From Cohnella ginsengisoli (GTDB taxonomy: Bacteria; Bacillota; Bacilli; Paenibacillales; Paenibacillaceae): a stretch of 64,000 nucleotides of DNA. Shown piece after piece: positions 1 to 8,913 of the stretch. The position numbers and the translations under genes were made by a program. Numbering within the stretch: position 1 is the first letter of the stretch; each line of letters opens with the position of its first letter. The stretch spans positions 62,001 through 126,000 of the forward strand of contig NZ_JAPDHZ010000008.1 in NCBI RefSeq assembly GCF_029525555.1, read 5' to 3'. The notes below the pieces were generated by a model that was not told the DNA's origin, did no database searches, and saw only the letters and a program-made list of their open reading frames with translations.

Positions 1-1144
1 CCTCGGACAAGGGCGTCAGGCTGAGCCCCATGCCGAGTCCCGCCAGCACCATCGCGGGCGCCAGGTAAGCGAAGGAGAATACGGCGCCGTTCGCGACGAT
101 GAGGACCGCGAACAGAATCAGCGCGGCCGTCTGCAGGAGCAGGCCGGTCAGCAGCACGCGGCGGGTGCCGAGGCGTCCGATAAAAAGCCCTGCCAGCGGC
201 GCGGCGACCATCGTGGCGCCGGTCCAGGCCATCTCGCGGACGCCCGCGCCGAGCGCGGAGTAGCCCTGCGCTTGCTGAAGGAACAGCGTGAGCAAGAAGA
301 TCGCGCCGAAGATGCCGGCGTACAGCCAGAATCCGGCGACGATCAACGCCGAGTAGTCGCGGCTCTTGAACAGGCGGAGCGACAGCAGCGGGTGCGGATG
401 GCGCCATTCCCAGGCGACGAAAGCGGGGAGCAGCAGCAAGCCTCCCGCGAGCGGCCCCCACACTTCAAATTCTCCCCAGCCCGCTTCGTTCCCGCGAACG
501 AGACCGAATACGATGCCAAGCATCGAGGCCGCGATGAGTACCAAGCCGAACAGATCGAGCCGTTTCTCTTCGCCTTTCGATTCGCGGATCCAGAGCCAGC
601 CGAACGCGACGGCGAGCGCCCCGACCGGGACGTTGATCCAGAAAATCGTCTGCCAGGGCGAGCCGTTCACGATGAGCCCGCCCACAAGCGGTCCCGTGGC
701 GAGTCCGAGCCCGGATACGCCCGACACGATGCCGATCGCCGCTGCCCTGAACTTGGGCGGGAAAGCGGCGCTGACCAGCGTGAGGCTGATCGGCGTGATC
801 GCGGCTCCGCCTACGCCTTGCAGCGCTCTGGCCAGCGTTAGCCCCCATGCATGCATGCTGAGCGCGGAAGCCAGCGAGCCTAACGTAAATATCGCGATGC
901 CGAGCAGAAACATCCTTTTGCGCCCGTAGCGCTCCCCCAGCATGCCGAAGGGAATGAGCAGCACGGCGAAGGTCAGCGTGTAGCCGTTGGTGAACCATTC
1001 GAGATCCGCGAGACCCGCGTCGAAAGACTTTTGAATCGACGGCAGCGCCACGCCGAGCACCAGCGTATCCAGCATGACCATGAACAGCGCCAGGCAGACG
1101 ACGACCAGCATCCGGTTCCTTTGCGAAGTTGACATCGTTGACAT
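1..1144 (-). CDS. DHA2-family MFS multidrug efflux transporter (3' end outside window)
   Basis: This is a proton-driven drug exporter of the EmrB/QacA (14-TM, DHA2) type in the cytoplasmic membrane. About 381 N-terminal residues are visible and the C-terminus runs off the left edge. The first helix carries the DHA2 signature LDTLVLGVALPSI (about residues 25-37), followed by GERYGRKRMF as the loop 2-3 motif A, and RALQGVGGAAITP and GPLVGGLI as motif C-like segments. I chose ATG 1144 because GGAG lies 8 nt upstream. A perfect 18-bp palindrome overlaps the upstream region and matches one in front of the adjacent TetR gene, so drug-responsive repression is likely. The substrate cannot be told from sequence. 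Confidence 0.9.
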   Translation of the reverse strand, partial: MSTMSTSQRNRMLVVVCLALFMVMLDTLVLGVALPSIQKSFDAGLADLEWFTNGYTLTFAVLLIPFGMLGERYGRKRMFLLGIAIFTLGSLASALSMHAWGLTLARALQGVGGAAITPISLTLVSAAFPPKFRAAAIGIVSGVSGLGLATGPLVGGLIVNGSPWQTIFWINVPVGALAVAFGWLWIRESKGEEKRLDLFGLVLIAASMLGIVFGLVRGNEAGWGEFEVWGPLAGGLLLLPAFVAWEWRHPHPLLSLRLFKSRDYSALIVAGFWLYAGIFGAIFLLTLFLQQAQGYSALGAGVREMAWTGATMVAAPLAGLFIGRLGTRRVLLTGLLLQTAALILFAVLIVANGAVFSFAYLAPAMVLAGLGMGLSLTPLSE

Positions 1145-1156
1145 TCTCAACACTCC

Positions 1157-1174
1157 TTATTTATCGATAAATAA
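1157..1174. promoter_or_regulatory. TetR operator in front of the efflux gene
   Basis: TTATTTATCGATAAATAA is a perfect 18-bp palindrome located 12 bp upstream of the MFS start. A closely related dyad sits just upstream of the neighbouring TetR gene, which supports a shared repressor. Confidence 0.65.
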
Positions 1175-1283
1175 ATTTATACCCTAAAACAGCCGCCAAG
1201 CATCTACATGCAGCCTGGCGGAACAGCGGACGGCGCCGCCGATAGTTCGGATCCTCTCGAATTGCCTGCGATGGGCGAGCGGT

Positions 1284-1814
1284 TTACTCGGGATCGCACC
1301 ACGGAAGCAGCCGCGGGAGCTCTAATATTTGCGAGAGCGCGATGAGAAGTCCCGTGCCGATAAACATGCCGGCCTCGCCGGACGCATTGGGAATGCCCGC
1401 CTGCGCAAACCGGCTTCCGACCATCCGATGAATCTCGTCGAACTTCGCCTTCACTTCTTCGCGGATCGCGGGCTCGGGGATCGCATAGGCTTGCATGACG
1501 AGAAGGATCTCGTTGCGATGGGTGACGAGCAAAGCCTCGAACGCGCCGCCCATCCGGTGAACCAGCTCCTCGGGCGGACTCTCGACGGCGGAGAAAGCGT
1601 GCACCAGCCGACGATAGCCCCGGTCCAGCACGGCCAGGAACAGCTCCTCCTTCGTTCTGAAAAAATGGAACACGTAGGGCTGCGTCACGCCGACGGATTT
1701 GGCGACCAGCGCCGTCGTCGTCTTGTAAAAGCCTTGAAGCGCGAACAGCTCGGCGGCCGCGTCGAGGATTTGTTCTTTGCGCGTCGCCGTGGATGCATCG
1801 TCCCTGGGTGTCAT
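1284..1814 (-). CDS. TetR/AcrR family transcriptional repressor
   Basis: This 176-residue one-component regulator has an N-terminal helix-turn-helix (about residues 10-57: KEQILDAAAELFALQGFYKTTTALVAKSVGVTQPYVFHFF is the typical TetR pattern, cited in part) and a variable ligand-binding C-terminal half. ATG 1814 is preferred over an upstream in-frame TTG because GGAG lies 9 nt before it. It lies upstream of and in the same direction as the DHA2 efflux gene, 140 bp away. Both genes are preceded by similar AT-rich dyads, so it probably represses itself and the pump and releases them on drug binding. The ligand is unknown. Confidence 0.88.
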   Translation of the reverse strand: MTPRDDASTATRKEQILDAAAELFALQGFYKTTTALVAKSVGVTQPYVFHFFRTKEELFLAVLDRGYRRLVHAFSAVESPPEELVHRMGGAFEALLVTHRNEILLVMQAYAIPEPAIREEVKAKFDEIHRMVGSRFAQAGIPNASGEAGMFIGTGLLIALSQILELPRLLPWCDPE

Positions 1815-1837
1815 GTGCCGCAACTCCAAATCAAGTT

Positions 1838-1857
1838 TATTTATTGATTAATAAATA
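1838..1857. promoter_or_regulatory. TetR autoregulatory operator
   Basis: The dyad ATTTATT-GATT-AATAAAT (1839-1856) lies about 25 bp upstream of the TetR start. It shares the TTTAT...ATAAA arms of the perfect palindrome at 1157-1174. Confidence 0.55.
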
Positions 1858-1978
1858 TCATGCGGAGGCTTCCCTTGTCAATACTCTCCCATCTAAATAA
1901 GCTTTGGCGGAACGGGAGGGCTTTGCTTTCGGATTTTTGATAAGATAAGGGTATCTGGACATTTCGGAGGTCGCTAAC

Positions 1979-2860
1979 GTGGACTACATCATATTGGATA
2001 TCGAATTCAACGGACGCAAATTCGCGAGCGAGCTGCCCATGGAAGTGATCGAGATCGGCGCTGTTCGGCTGAACGACGCGTTGGAGACGGTCGACGAGTT
2101 TTCGGCGCTTATCAAGCCCGTCTACTTTTCCAAGCTGAACAGCTTTATTAAGAAAAAAACCGGTATCCCTCAGGAGGACATCGATAGCGCGAGCGGCTTC
2201 GTGCCGGTTATCCGATCGTTTCTGACGTGGCTCGGACGCAGCGAGTCGTGCCGGTTCGTCACGTGGGGCGGCGAAGACTTCAAGCGGATCGTGCTCGATA
2301 CGCGCATGCACAAGCTGGACGATGCGTACTGGATGTCCGCCGTCTACTACGACTTGCTCAAGGTATACCTGCGCGGCCGCGGGCTCACCAACGACGTCAG
2401 CGTGGAGGCGGCGCTCGAGGAGCTCGGCATTCCGTCCGAGGGCTCGGCCCACCGGGCGCTGGACGACGCGCGGATGACGGCGGAGATCTTCCGCAAGACG
2501 TTCGCCGTGCTCGATCCCGAGAAGGACGCGAAGCAGTACAAGGACACGTTCAGCAACGCCAAGGAACGGCGTACGGTCAAGAACGCGATCCGGCTGGCGC
2601 AATCGCAGAAGTTCGCGCTGAGCTGGGAGCTGCTGGCGGAGCAGGTGCTCGCCGGCAAGATCGACATCTCCGATCCGCGCAAGGCGGCGGAGCTGAAGGC
2701 TTACTTCGAGGCGGAGACGGCGAAGCCGCCCAAGCCGCCCAAGCCGAGAAGCGGCGAGCTTCAAGGCCAACGCCCCGATGGCGGAACTTTTGCCGAGGCG
2801 CCGGGCGCGGCGACCGCGGAGACGGATGCAGGCGAACCGGGTTCGGAAGATGCGGACTGA
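1979..2860 (+). CDS. DEDDh 3'-5' exonuclease (RNase T/DnaQ superfamily, KapD-like)
   Basis: This 293-residue cytoplasmic nuclease removes nucleotides from 3' ends with two metal ions. The ExoI DxE motif is LDIEFNG near the N-terminus (Asp7, Glu9), and the ExoIII motif is the terminal HRALDDARMT (His and Asp of DEDDh) around residues 160-169. The roughly 90 residues after the nuclease domain are charged, then Pro/Lys-rich (PPKPPKPRS), and look like a flexible tail. The GTG start at 1979 is chosen because GGAGG lies 9 nt upstream and the catalytic motif starts only seven residues later. It is monocistronic and is followed by a strong terminator. Whether it acts on RNA or DNA cannot be decided here. 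Confidence 0.85.
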   Translation: MDYIILDIEFNGRKFASELPMEVIEIGAVRLNDALETVDEFSALIKPVYFSKLNSFIKKKTGIPQEDIDSASGFVPVIRSFLTWLGRSESCRFVTWGGEDFKRIVLDTRMHKLDDAYWMSAVYYDLLKVYLRGRGLTNDVSVEAALEELGIPSEGSAHRALDDARMTAEIFRKTFAVLDPEKDAKQYKDTFSNAKERRTVKNAIRLAQSQKFALSWELLAEQVLAGKIDISDPRKAAELKAYFEAETAKPPKPPKPRSGELQGQRPDGGTFAEAPGAATAETDAGEPGSEDAD

Positions 2861-2900
2861 CTGACAAATCGGTTGAACCGAATCGTCCGCAAATATAAAA

Positions 2901-2938
2901 AAGGCTTGAGCCCTAAGACGGCTTAAGCCTTTTTTTTT
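2901..2938 (+). terminator. Intrinsic terminator after the exonuclease gene
   Basis: A 12-bp stem (AAGGCTTGAGCC pairing with GGCTTAAGCCTT, one mismatch) with a 7-nt loop is followed by nine T residues. Confidence 0.9.
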
Positions 2939-2993
2939 GCCGTGCATGCGCACCATCCCGGACGGAAACTTGCGGCTCGATCGCCGCGCCACG

Positions 2994-3419
2994 TCAAGCT
3001 TTCTTATTGCGCATTGCCTTGAGCACCTTCACGCCTTCGACCTCGCCGTCCGCGAACCGGCCGTATGCCTCCGACTCCTTGGGCACGAGCGCGACCTTGC
3101 CCTCGGCGTTGAAGTGCAGGCCCCAGCCGTACTTCTTCGGCAGCATCGAGGCCCGCATGCAAGCCTTCGGCTTGCCGTAAAATTCGGCCCGCATCTCCGC
3201 CTCTCGCGCGTCTCGCTCTTCGGGCGGGAGCCGCTTGTGGCGGACGTAGGTCTCGTAGAGAATCTCTTCCTGCGTGTACGCGTAAGGCTCGCCGGCGATC
3301 ATGTCGTACTCGATGCCGGGCTTCGTCTTGCCGGCGGCCTTGTCCGGCGGCACAGCGCCATACTCGACGGGACAATCGTCGGACACGGCGATAAAGGTGT
3401 TGTAGTAGTTCCATTCCAC
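2994..3419 (-). CDS. DUF6157 family protein
   Basis: This 141-residue soluble protein is of unknown function. Its N-terminal YYNTFIAVSDDCP motif, the central KTKPGIEYDMIAGEPYAYT stretch and the KACMRASMLPKKYGWGLHF block are the conserved core of DUF6157. I chose the GTG at 3419 because GAGGAGG lies 8 nt upstream. Upstream in-frame ATGs would add residues unlike the family. No signal peptide or membrane segment is present. The gene stands alone between the exonuclease terminator and a repeat-rich intergenic stretch. No function is proposed. Confidence 0.8.
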   Translation of the reverse strand: MEWNYYNTFIAVSDDCPVEYGAVPPDKAAGKTKPGIEYDMIAGEPYAYTQEEILYETYVRHKRLPPEERDAREAEMRAEFYGKPKACMRASMLPKKYGWGLHFNAEGKVALVPKESEAYGRFADGEVEGVKVLKAMRNKKA

Positions 3420-3618
3420 GGGAGAGTTCCTCCTCTTCAGCGTGCAGGCGCTGCCTGATTCCTTATGGCATGAAAATAACATATCCGGACGCGACATACA
3501 ATCGGTTCGCAAAGGTCCGGCCGAAAGCGGAAAAAAGCCGTCCCGGCCCCCATCTCGCAATGAGCGCTGAACGGCAAATCCGAGATTCCCCCCCCCCCTC
3601 TAATGCGAGATTCATCAT

Positions 3619-3647
3619 AAAAAAACCGCCAGGGCGTAACCCTGGCG
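3619..3647 (-). terminator. Intrinsic terminator, minus strand
   Basis: CGCCAGGG-CGTAA-CCCTGGCG is a perfect 8-bp stem. On the minus strand it is followed by seven T residues. It is about 290 bp beyond the stop of the GGDEF-EAL gene and probably ends that transcript. Confidence 0.75.
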
Positions 3648-3766
3648 ATTAGGTTGGACGCGAACCGCAGTTTTTTTGCGGTTGCAGCTTCGAAGATGAC
3701 CGCCAAACCGGCCTCTATCCGCAGTTTCTGCGGTTGCAGCCCGACTAACCACAGGCCCCGTTGCAA

Positions 3767-3883
3767 TAACCGCGCTTTTCTCGCTTACAGCGAACCGCCG
3801 CAGCAGCAACGTTACTTTCCTCGCGCACAGTCCCCTCTCTCGCACCCTTCACCTCAGTAACCGCGCTCTTCTCGCTTACAGCG
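3767..3883. repeat. 26-bp intergenic repeat, two near-identical and one degenerate copy
   Basis: Copies at 3767-3792 and 3858-3883 differ at one base. A degenerate copy lies at 3807-3832 and a partial one near 3909-3921. The core is CTCGCTTACAGCG preceded by TAACCGCGCT. Confidence 0.7.
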
Positions 3884-3940
3884 CAGCTCTGCCGCTGCCC
3901 TTGCCTCGCTCGCCTGCAGCGACCGCGACAGCCGGCCTTC

Positions 3941-6018
3941 TTATCGCGTCGGCGCCAGATAGCCGTCCTCCAGCTCCCCCGCAGGCATCGGCCGGTCGAT
4001 GTAGTAGCCCTGCGCAATGTCGCAGCGCAGCTCTCGCAGACGATCCATCTGCGCGTGCGTCTCCACGCCTTCGGCGATGACGCGAAGCTCCATTCCCTGC
4101 GCCATCTGAATGATCGCCCGCGTGAGCGCCTCGCTTTTCGGATCCGTGGTCAGTTCGGCCAGGAAGCTCTTGTCGATCTTCAATATATCGATCGGAAGCT
4201 GCTTCAAATAGCCGAGCGCCGAGTAGCCTTTGCCGAAGTCGTCGATCGCGATGCGGAAGCCCGCCGCCTTCAGTTCGCGCAGCACGGCGATCACCGGCTC
4301 CATATCCGTGATGCCGAAGCTCTCCGTAATCTCGAGCACGATCTGGCGCGGATCGCAGCCCGCCTCCCGCACGATGCGGCGGATCGAATCCGCCAAGTCC
4401 GGCGCCATGAACTGCCTGGCGGACAAATTCACCGCGATTGCCGGCACCGCCCGCGATGCCCGGTCCCATTCGCCCAGCTGCCTGCATGCCTCCCCGAGCG
4501 CCCAGCCGCCGATCTCCCGGATCAGGCCCGTCTCTTCCGCGATCGGGATGAACTCCGACGGCGAGATCGCGCCCAGCTCAGGATGCCGCCATCTCAGCAG
4601 CGACTCCATGCCCTCCAGCCTGCCGCTCGCCAATCCGATCTGCGGCTGATAGACGAGCTGGAGCTCCCCGCGTTCGGCCGCGAAGCGAAGCTCCCGCTCC
4701 AGCCGAAGCTTGCGCAAAAAAGCGCTGCTGATCCCCTCGTTGAACACCTGCGGCCCCGTGCCGAGCGACTTGGCCTCGTACATGGCCAGGTCCGCGTGCC
4801 GCATGAGCGATTCCAGGTCTTTGCCGTGATCCGGATACAGGCTGATGCCGATGCTGGCCGACATGTAAATCTCGTTGTCAGCCCCGTCGAACGGGCGCTC
4901 CATCAGCTCCGTGACCCGCCGCGCCGTATCCAGCGCTTCTTCGACGCGCTGCACGCCTCGCAGAACGACGATAAATTCGTCGCCGCCGAGCCTGGACACG
5001 ACATCATCCGCGCGAACCGCTCGCTTCAGGCGCTCCCCCATTTGCCGCAATACCTTGTCTCCCGCATCGTGGCCAAGCGAATCGTTGACGGACTTGAACC
5101 GGTCCAGGTCGATAAACAGCACGCCCAGCCGCTCTCCCTTTCTCCGGCAGCCTTCCATCACGTCCGGCAGCATCTCCTGCAGCAGCGTCCGGTTGGGCAG
5201 TCCGGTCAACGCGTCGTAGTGGGCGAGATACTTCAGCTTGTCTTCCGACTGTTTGCGCTCGGTGATGTCCTTGAACATGCCGATGTAATTCGTGACTTCG
5301 CCATGCTCGTCGCGCAGCGTCGTGATCGTGAGGAACTCTGGATAGAGCTCTCCTCCCTTGCGCCGGTTCCAGATCTCTCCCTGCCATCTGCCGGTGCTGC
5401 GGAGGCTCTCCCACATGCGATCGTAAAAGTCGCGCCCGTGCCTGCCGGACCGGAGCAGCGCGGGCGTATGCCCGCAAGCCTCCTCCTCCGTATAGCCGGT
5501 AACGACGGTGAACGCTTGGTTGACGGATAAAATCTTGAGCGCGGTATCGGTGATCATGATGCCTTCGCTCGCGTGGCCGAACACCTGCGCGTGAAGCCTG
5601 AGCTTGGAGGCGGCGCTCTTGTATTCGGTTAGGTCGAGGAACATCGCCATATAATTTTGCAGCTGCCCGGCTTCGTCCTTGACCGCGGAGATCGACAGCC
5701 ATTGCGGGTAAACCTCGCCGTTTTTGCGCCGGTTCCAGATCTCGCCCTTCCATTTGCCGTCGAGATGAATCGCCGCCCACATCCGCGCATAAAAGTCCGG
5801 CGACTGACAGTCGGACTTCAGCACGCTAGGCGTGAGCCCGACGACTCTCTCTCTTCGAAGCCCGTAATTCTGGAGAAGGACGGATTCACTTGCAAGATGC
5901 GGGCGCGACTGTCCGTGATCATGATCGCTTCCTGCGAATCGCGGTAAATTCGGGCATAGAGGGGCCATAGGGTCTCGTCATGATTCATGCCGTCCGCCAA
6001 TGCCAAATATCCGCTCAT
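3941..6018 (-). CDS. PAS-PAS-GGDEF-EAL cyclic-di-GMP signalling protein (one frameshift)
   Basis: This reconstructed protein of about 691 residues is predicted to make and/or break cyclic di-GMP. Two PAS/PAC sensor domains (about residues 20-255; both contain MWxxI/L...G.W.GEIWNRRK.GE.YP) precede GGDEF (intact RLGGDEF, with an RxxD inhibitory site five residues upstream) and EAL (ESLLRW, EITES, DDFGKGYSAL, KIDKSFL, AEGVET). No membrane segment is present, so it is probably cytosolic. ATG 6018 has GGGAGG 7 nt upstream. The reading frame breaks in a CT dinucleotide run at 5845-5854 inside PAS1. Removing one repeat unit restores FEERVVGLTPSVLKS. A STAS protein gene lies 35 bp upstream in the same operon. 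Confidence 0.88.
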
Positions 6019-6053
6019 GCCAATGCCTCCCTGATGCCGCGCCCAATGTGGTT

Positions 6054-6345
6054 TTAACGCGAGGCCAATCCGACCGCGCCGAGCTTTGGCGCCAGCCAAG
6101 CGCCCGCGTTTTTAATTTCGAACGTCGCCCCGATGTCTGCGGACAAATTCCTCAAAGCTAGCAACAGGCCGAGTCCCGAGCTGTCCAGGTCCGTGACCTC
6201 GTCCATCCGAAGCAAGACGCCCAGAACCCCCCGCCGTTAACTCGGGGAACAGCCTGTGCCGAAGCTCGACCGCTTCGGCTACGCCGATCCTGCCGGACAG
6301 CGCGATCGCGACCGTACCGTCCTCTCGCCTGATATCGCACTTCAT
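6054..6345 (-). CDS. STAS-domain (anti-sigma-factor-antagonist-like) protein, one frameshift
   Basis: This reconstructed protein of 96 residues has the SpoIIAA/RsbV-like STAS fold. It starts MKCDIRREDG and, after correction, contains VTDLDSSGLGLLLALRN, where the SSG serine is the usual phosphorylation site region. The frame breaks in a run of six C (6227-6232). One base fewer gives LTAGVLGVLLRMDEVTDLD. ATG 6345 has GGGAGG 6 nt upstream. It lies just upstream of the GGDEF-EAL gene and is probably cotranscribed, so it may feed partner-switching information into cyclic-di-GMP turnover. That link is inference. Confidence 0.8.
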
Positions 6346-6448
6346 GACGAACCTCCCGCGGGCGTCGACAGCCGTGTGACCCGAACCGACAGACACCGGC
6401 ATATTTTGGTGACTTTTTCTTATATACACCGAGCTGGCGGACGCTGTA

Positions 6449-6464
6449 TGTGACATTTATCACA
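6449..6464. promoter_or_regulatory. FNR/CRP-type palindrome between divergent genes
   Basis: TGTGA-CATTTA-TCACA is a perfect match to the TGTGA-N6-TCACA site used by Bacillus FNR and by CRP-family regulators. It lies 104 bp upstream of the STAS/GGDEF-EAL start and 89 bp upstream of the exonuclease III start. No cognate regulator is in the window. Confidence 0.5.
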
Positions 6465-6552
6465 CTGCTGATTCTTCCAATCGACATGGATCGGCGGCAG
6501 CAGGTAGAATTGTAGCAAGAGCGTGTTCGCTAAAGGAAAAGGAGTCGGAAAG

Positions 6553-7336
6553 ATGAAACTGGCGTCATGGAACGTGAACGGGCTGCGTGCCGCGGTGAAT
6601 AAAGGGTTTGGCGTGTACTTCGAAGCGCTGGACGCGGACCTGTTCTGCGTGCAGGAGACGAAGCTTCAAGAGGGCCAGCTTAGTCTGGACCATGGAGAGC
6701 GGTACGGCCAATATTGGAATTACGCGAAGCAAAAGGGGTACTCGGGCACCGCCGTATTCACGAAGCGCAAGCCGCTGTCGGTGCGGTACGGGATCGAGGA
6801 GGACGCCGAAGAGGAGGGCCGGATTCTGACGCTGGAATTCGAGGGTTTTTACCTGGTCAACGTCTATACGCCTAATGCCCGCCGGGACCTGTCGCGGCTG
6901 GAGATGCGCATGACATGGGAGGACCGCTTCCGCCGTTATCTGACGGGGCTGGATGCGGTCAAGCCCGTCGTCGTCTGCGGCGACCTGAACGTCGCGCACG
7001 AGGAGATCGACCTGAAAAATCCGAAGCCGAACCGCGGCAACGCGGGCTTCACCGACGAGGAGCGCGCCAAAATGAGCGAGCTGCTGGACGCGGGGTTCGT
7101 CGATACGTTCCGCCACCTGTACCCGGACCGGGCCGACGTGTACTCCTGGTGGTCCTACATGCCCGGCGTCCGCGCGCGAAACGTCGGATGGCGCATCGAC
7201 TACTTCCTCGTATCCGCGCGGCTCGCCCCCCTTCGTGCGGGAAGCGTCGATCGACTGCGCCGTCATGGGCAGCGACCACTGCCCCGTGCTGCTGGAGCTG
7301 GACGACAGCGTGTGGGACGGCATCGGGCAGAAGTAG
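6553..7336 (+). CDS. exoA: Exodeoxyribonuclease III (AP endonuclease), one frameshift
   Basis: This DNA-repair enzyme cleaves at abasic sites and trims 3' ends. The reconstructed length is 260 residues, normal for the family. MKLASWNVNGLRA and the QETKL motif (metal-binding Asn and Glu), the central VVCGDLNVAHEEIDL, and the corrected C-terminal MGSDHCPVLLEL (catalytic Asp-His) are all present. ATG 6553 has AAGGAG about 9 nt upstream. The frame is broken by a run of six C (7226-7231). Five C would give LAPFVREASIDCAVMGSDHCP and the stop at 7334. The stop codon is the first triplet of a 51-bp tandem repeat array. Confidence 0.9.
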
Positions 7337-7615
7337 TCTCGGTTGGGAACCAATTCGCTTTGACGCGTCGTTGGGTCGGCCGGGTAGTCTCGGTTGGTAA
7401 CAAACTCGCTTTGACGCGTCGTTGCGTCGGCTTGGTAGTCTCGGTTGGGAACCAATTCGCTTTGACGCGTCGTTGCGTCGGCTTGGTAGTCTCGGTTGGG
7501 AACAAATTCGCTATGACGCGTCGTTGGGTCGGCTTGGTAGTCTCGGTTGGGAACAAATTCGCTTTGACGCGTCGTTGGGTCGGCTTGGTAGTCCCGGTTG
7601 GGAACAAACTCGTGC
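7334..7615. repeat. 51-bp tandem repeat array, about 5.5 units
   Basis: Units begin at 7334, 7385, 7436, 7487, 7538 and 7589, exactly 51 bp apart. Each starts TAGTCTCGGTTGG and contains TTCGCTTTGACGCGTCGTTG. Because 51 is a multiple of three, several frames stay open through the array. The first unit supplies the stop codon of the exonuclease III gene. Confidence 0.92.
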
Positions 7616-7628
7616 GGCCTCCAGCTGC

Positions 7629-8650
7629 CTAGCTGCCCGTGATCTTGACGCTAAGGCTGACGATCTGCACCATGATCGGCGTGCCTGCGAAAAGCGTCGT
7701 ACCGGCGGGATCGATCGTCACGGACGTAGGCGTCAGCGTGTAGATGTCCTGTTCTTGGGGCACGCCATTCAGATACAGCATCGAGTAAGCGCTTGGACCG
7801 AGCCCTTCGAACGCAGCGGCGGGCACGCCGTTTACCGTGAATTGTCCGGCACCGATCGTGATCGGGCCGCTCGCGGCTTGTTCCAGAAAAGCGAGATACA
7901 GCGCGTTGCTTGGCAAAACGGCGATGTCCGCGGGAAGCGGCCCTGCCGGTCCCGGGGGGCCTATGGGTCCTGTCGGACCGGCAGGGCCTATGGGACCGGT
8001 CGGACCGGGAGAGCCGACGGGGCCGGTCGGCCCAATTGCGCCGGCGGGGCCGGCGATTCCCGGCTGGCCGCTCGCACCGGGGGCACCATCGGGGCCTGCA
8101 GGTCCAGGCGGGCCAATCGGACCGGCCGGGCCGGCGAGACCTGTCGGATCCGACAGATTGGCCGGAGCAGGCGGGTCTGCCGGATCGGGCGGGTCTAGCG
8201 GAGCAGGCGGGTCATCCGGAATGGGCGGGTCTATAGGAATAGACGGATCGGCCGGATCGGCCGGATCGGCCGGATCGGCCATGCCTAGCCGGCTCAGCGG
8301 CCCTGCCTCCCCATGAATGACTCGCTTGCCTTTCAATCCCGCAATGCCTTTCAGAGCGTGCCGGCCCAGCCGCCCTCTATCCCCAGAAGATCGGGGAACG
8401 ACTCGCATGCCCTTCGCGCCTTCTCCGCTAGGCCTCGCCCTGCGTCTGCGCGCGCCCGTTCGGGCCGGGCGATTGCCTGGCGTCCCGCTCTTCGGACGCT
8501 CCTCCCGCTTTTTTCTTTTTTCCGCAAAGGTCGCCCCGAATCGCCGCCTTCGCTGCCGACCGTGCCGCGTGAGCGGCTTCGGCGCCTGCGCCGGTATGCG
8601 CGGGCGTCTGCCTTTCGAGCCTGCTTGCAAACGATGCGGGACATCTCCAT
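7629..8650 (-). CDS. Collagen-like spore-surface protein with DUF4183-type C-terminal domain
   Basis: This protein resembles BclA-like exosporium filaments. A Lys/Arg-rich N-terminal part is followed by irregular Gly-X-Y triplets, a Pro/Asp linker (repeated PAD and DPP units, encoded by 9-bp repeats at 8250-8282), a regular GPxGPxG collagen region of about 75 residues, and a C-terminal globular domain of about 100 residues (SNALYLAFLEQA, FTVNGVPA, YLNGVPQEQDIYTL) like DUF4183. The start is uncertain. ATG 8650 has an excellent AAGGAGG 6 nt upstream but lies in another frame from the collagen region, so a frameshift between about 8350 and 8650 is likely. Without it the frame opens at TTG 8630. 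It is divergent from a second DUF4183 gene. Confidence 0.72.
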
Positions 8651-8913
8651 CGGAATCCTCCTTCTATGCGGATTGCCGCATGCCTTCCCATCCGCTTGCG
8701 ACGACAGCCTCGTCTTGCCGATAGCCTATCATATGCCGCGCCGGCCGATGCGACTTGGGCCGTTGGCCGGACGGCCCGCGATTTGCATTGCTTTTTCCGC
8801 AAGTTGAGCCGCTTGACGCAGTCGAAGCGCCGTACCGCATTCGCTCGCGATGCATGTACTGTTAAAAGGCCGAGCTGCGAACGCAATTTTCTCGGCCGGA
8901 GGAGGTGAATGAG

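Larger units (their letters stand above)
3420..3940. other. Repeat-rich intergenic region
   Basis: No convincing gene is seen in these 521 bp. The stretch holds a minus-strand terminator hairpin (3627-3647), two CCGCAG...CTGCGG-type small hairpins near 3664 and 3719, and several copies of a 26-bp repeat. Short open frames here have no ribosome binding site and are built from the repeats. Confidence 0.6.

Noticed and set aside
272..998. Open frames overlapping the DHA2 transporter on both strands
   Set aside because: They are out-of-frame shadows. The transporter frame carries all family motifs.
3615..4017. Several small ORFs between DUF6157 and the GGDEF-EAL gene
   Set aside because: They overlap repeats, lack ribosome sites and encode low-complexity Arg/Ala-rich products.
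7263..7607. Minus-strand ORF encoding 17-residue repeats
   Set aside because: It stays open only because the DNA repeat is 51 bp. No start signal and the same openness in other frames.
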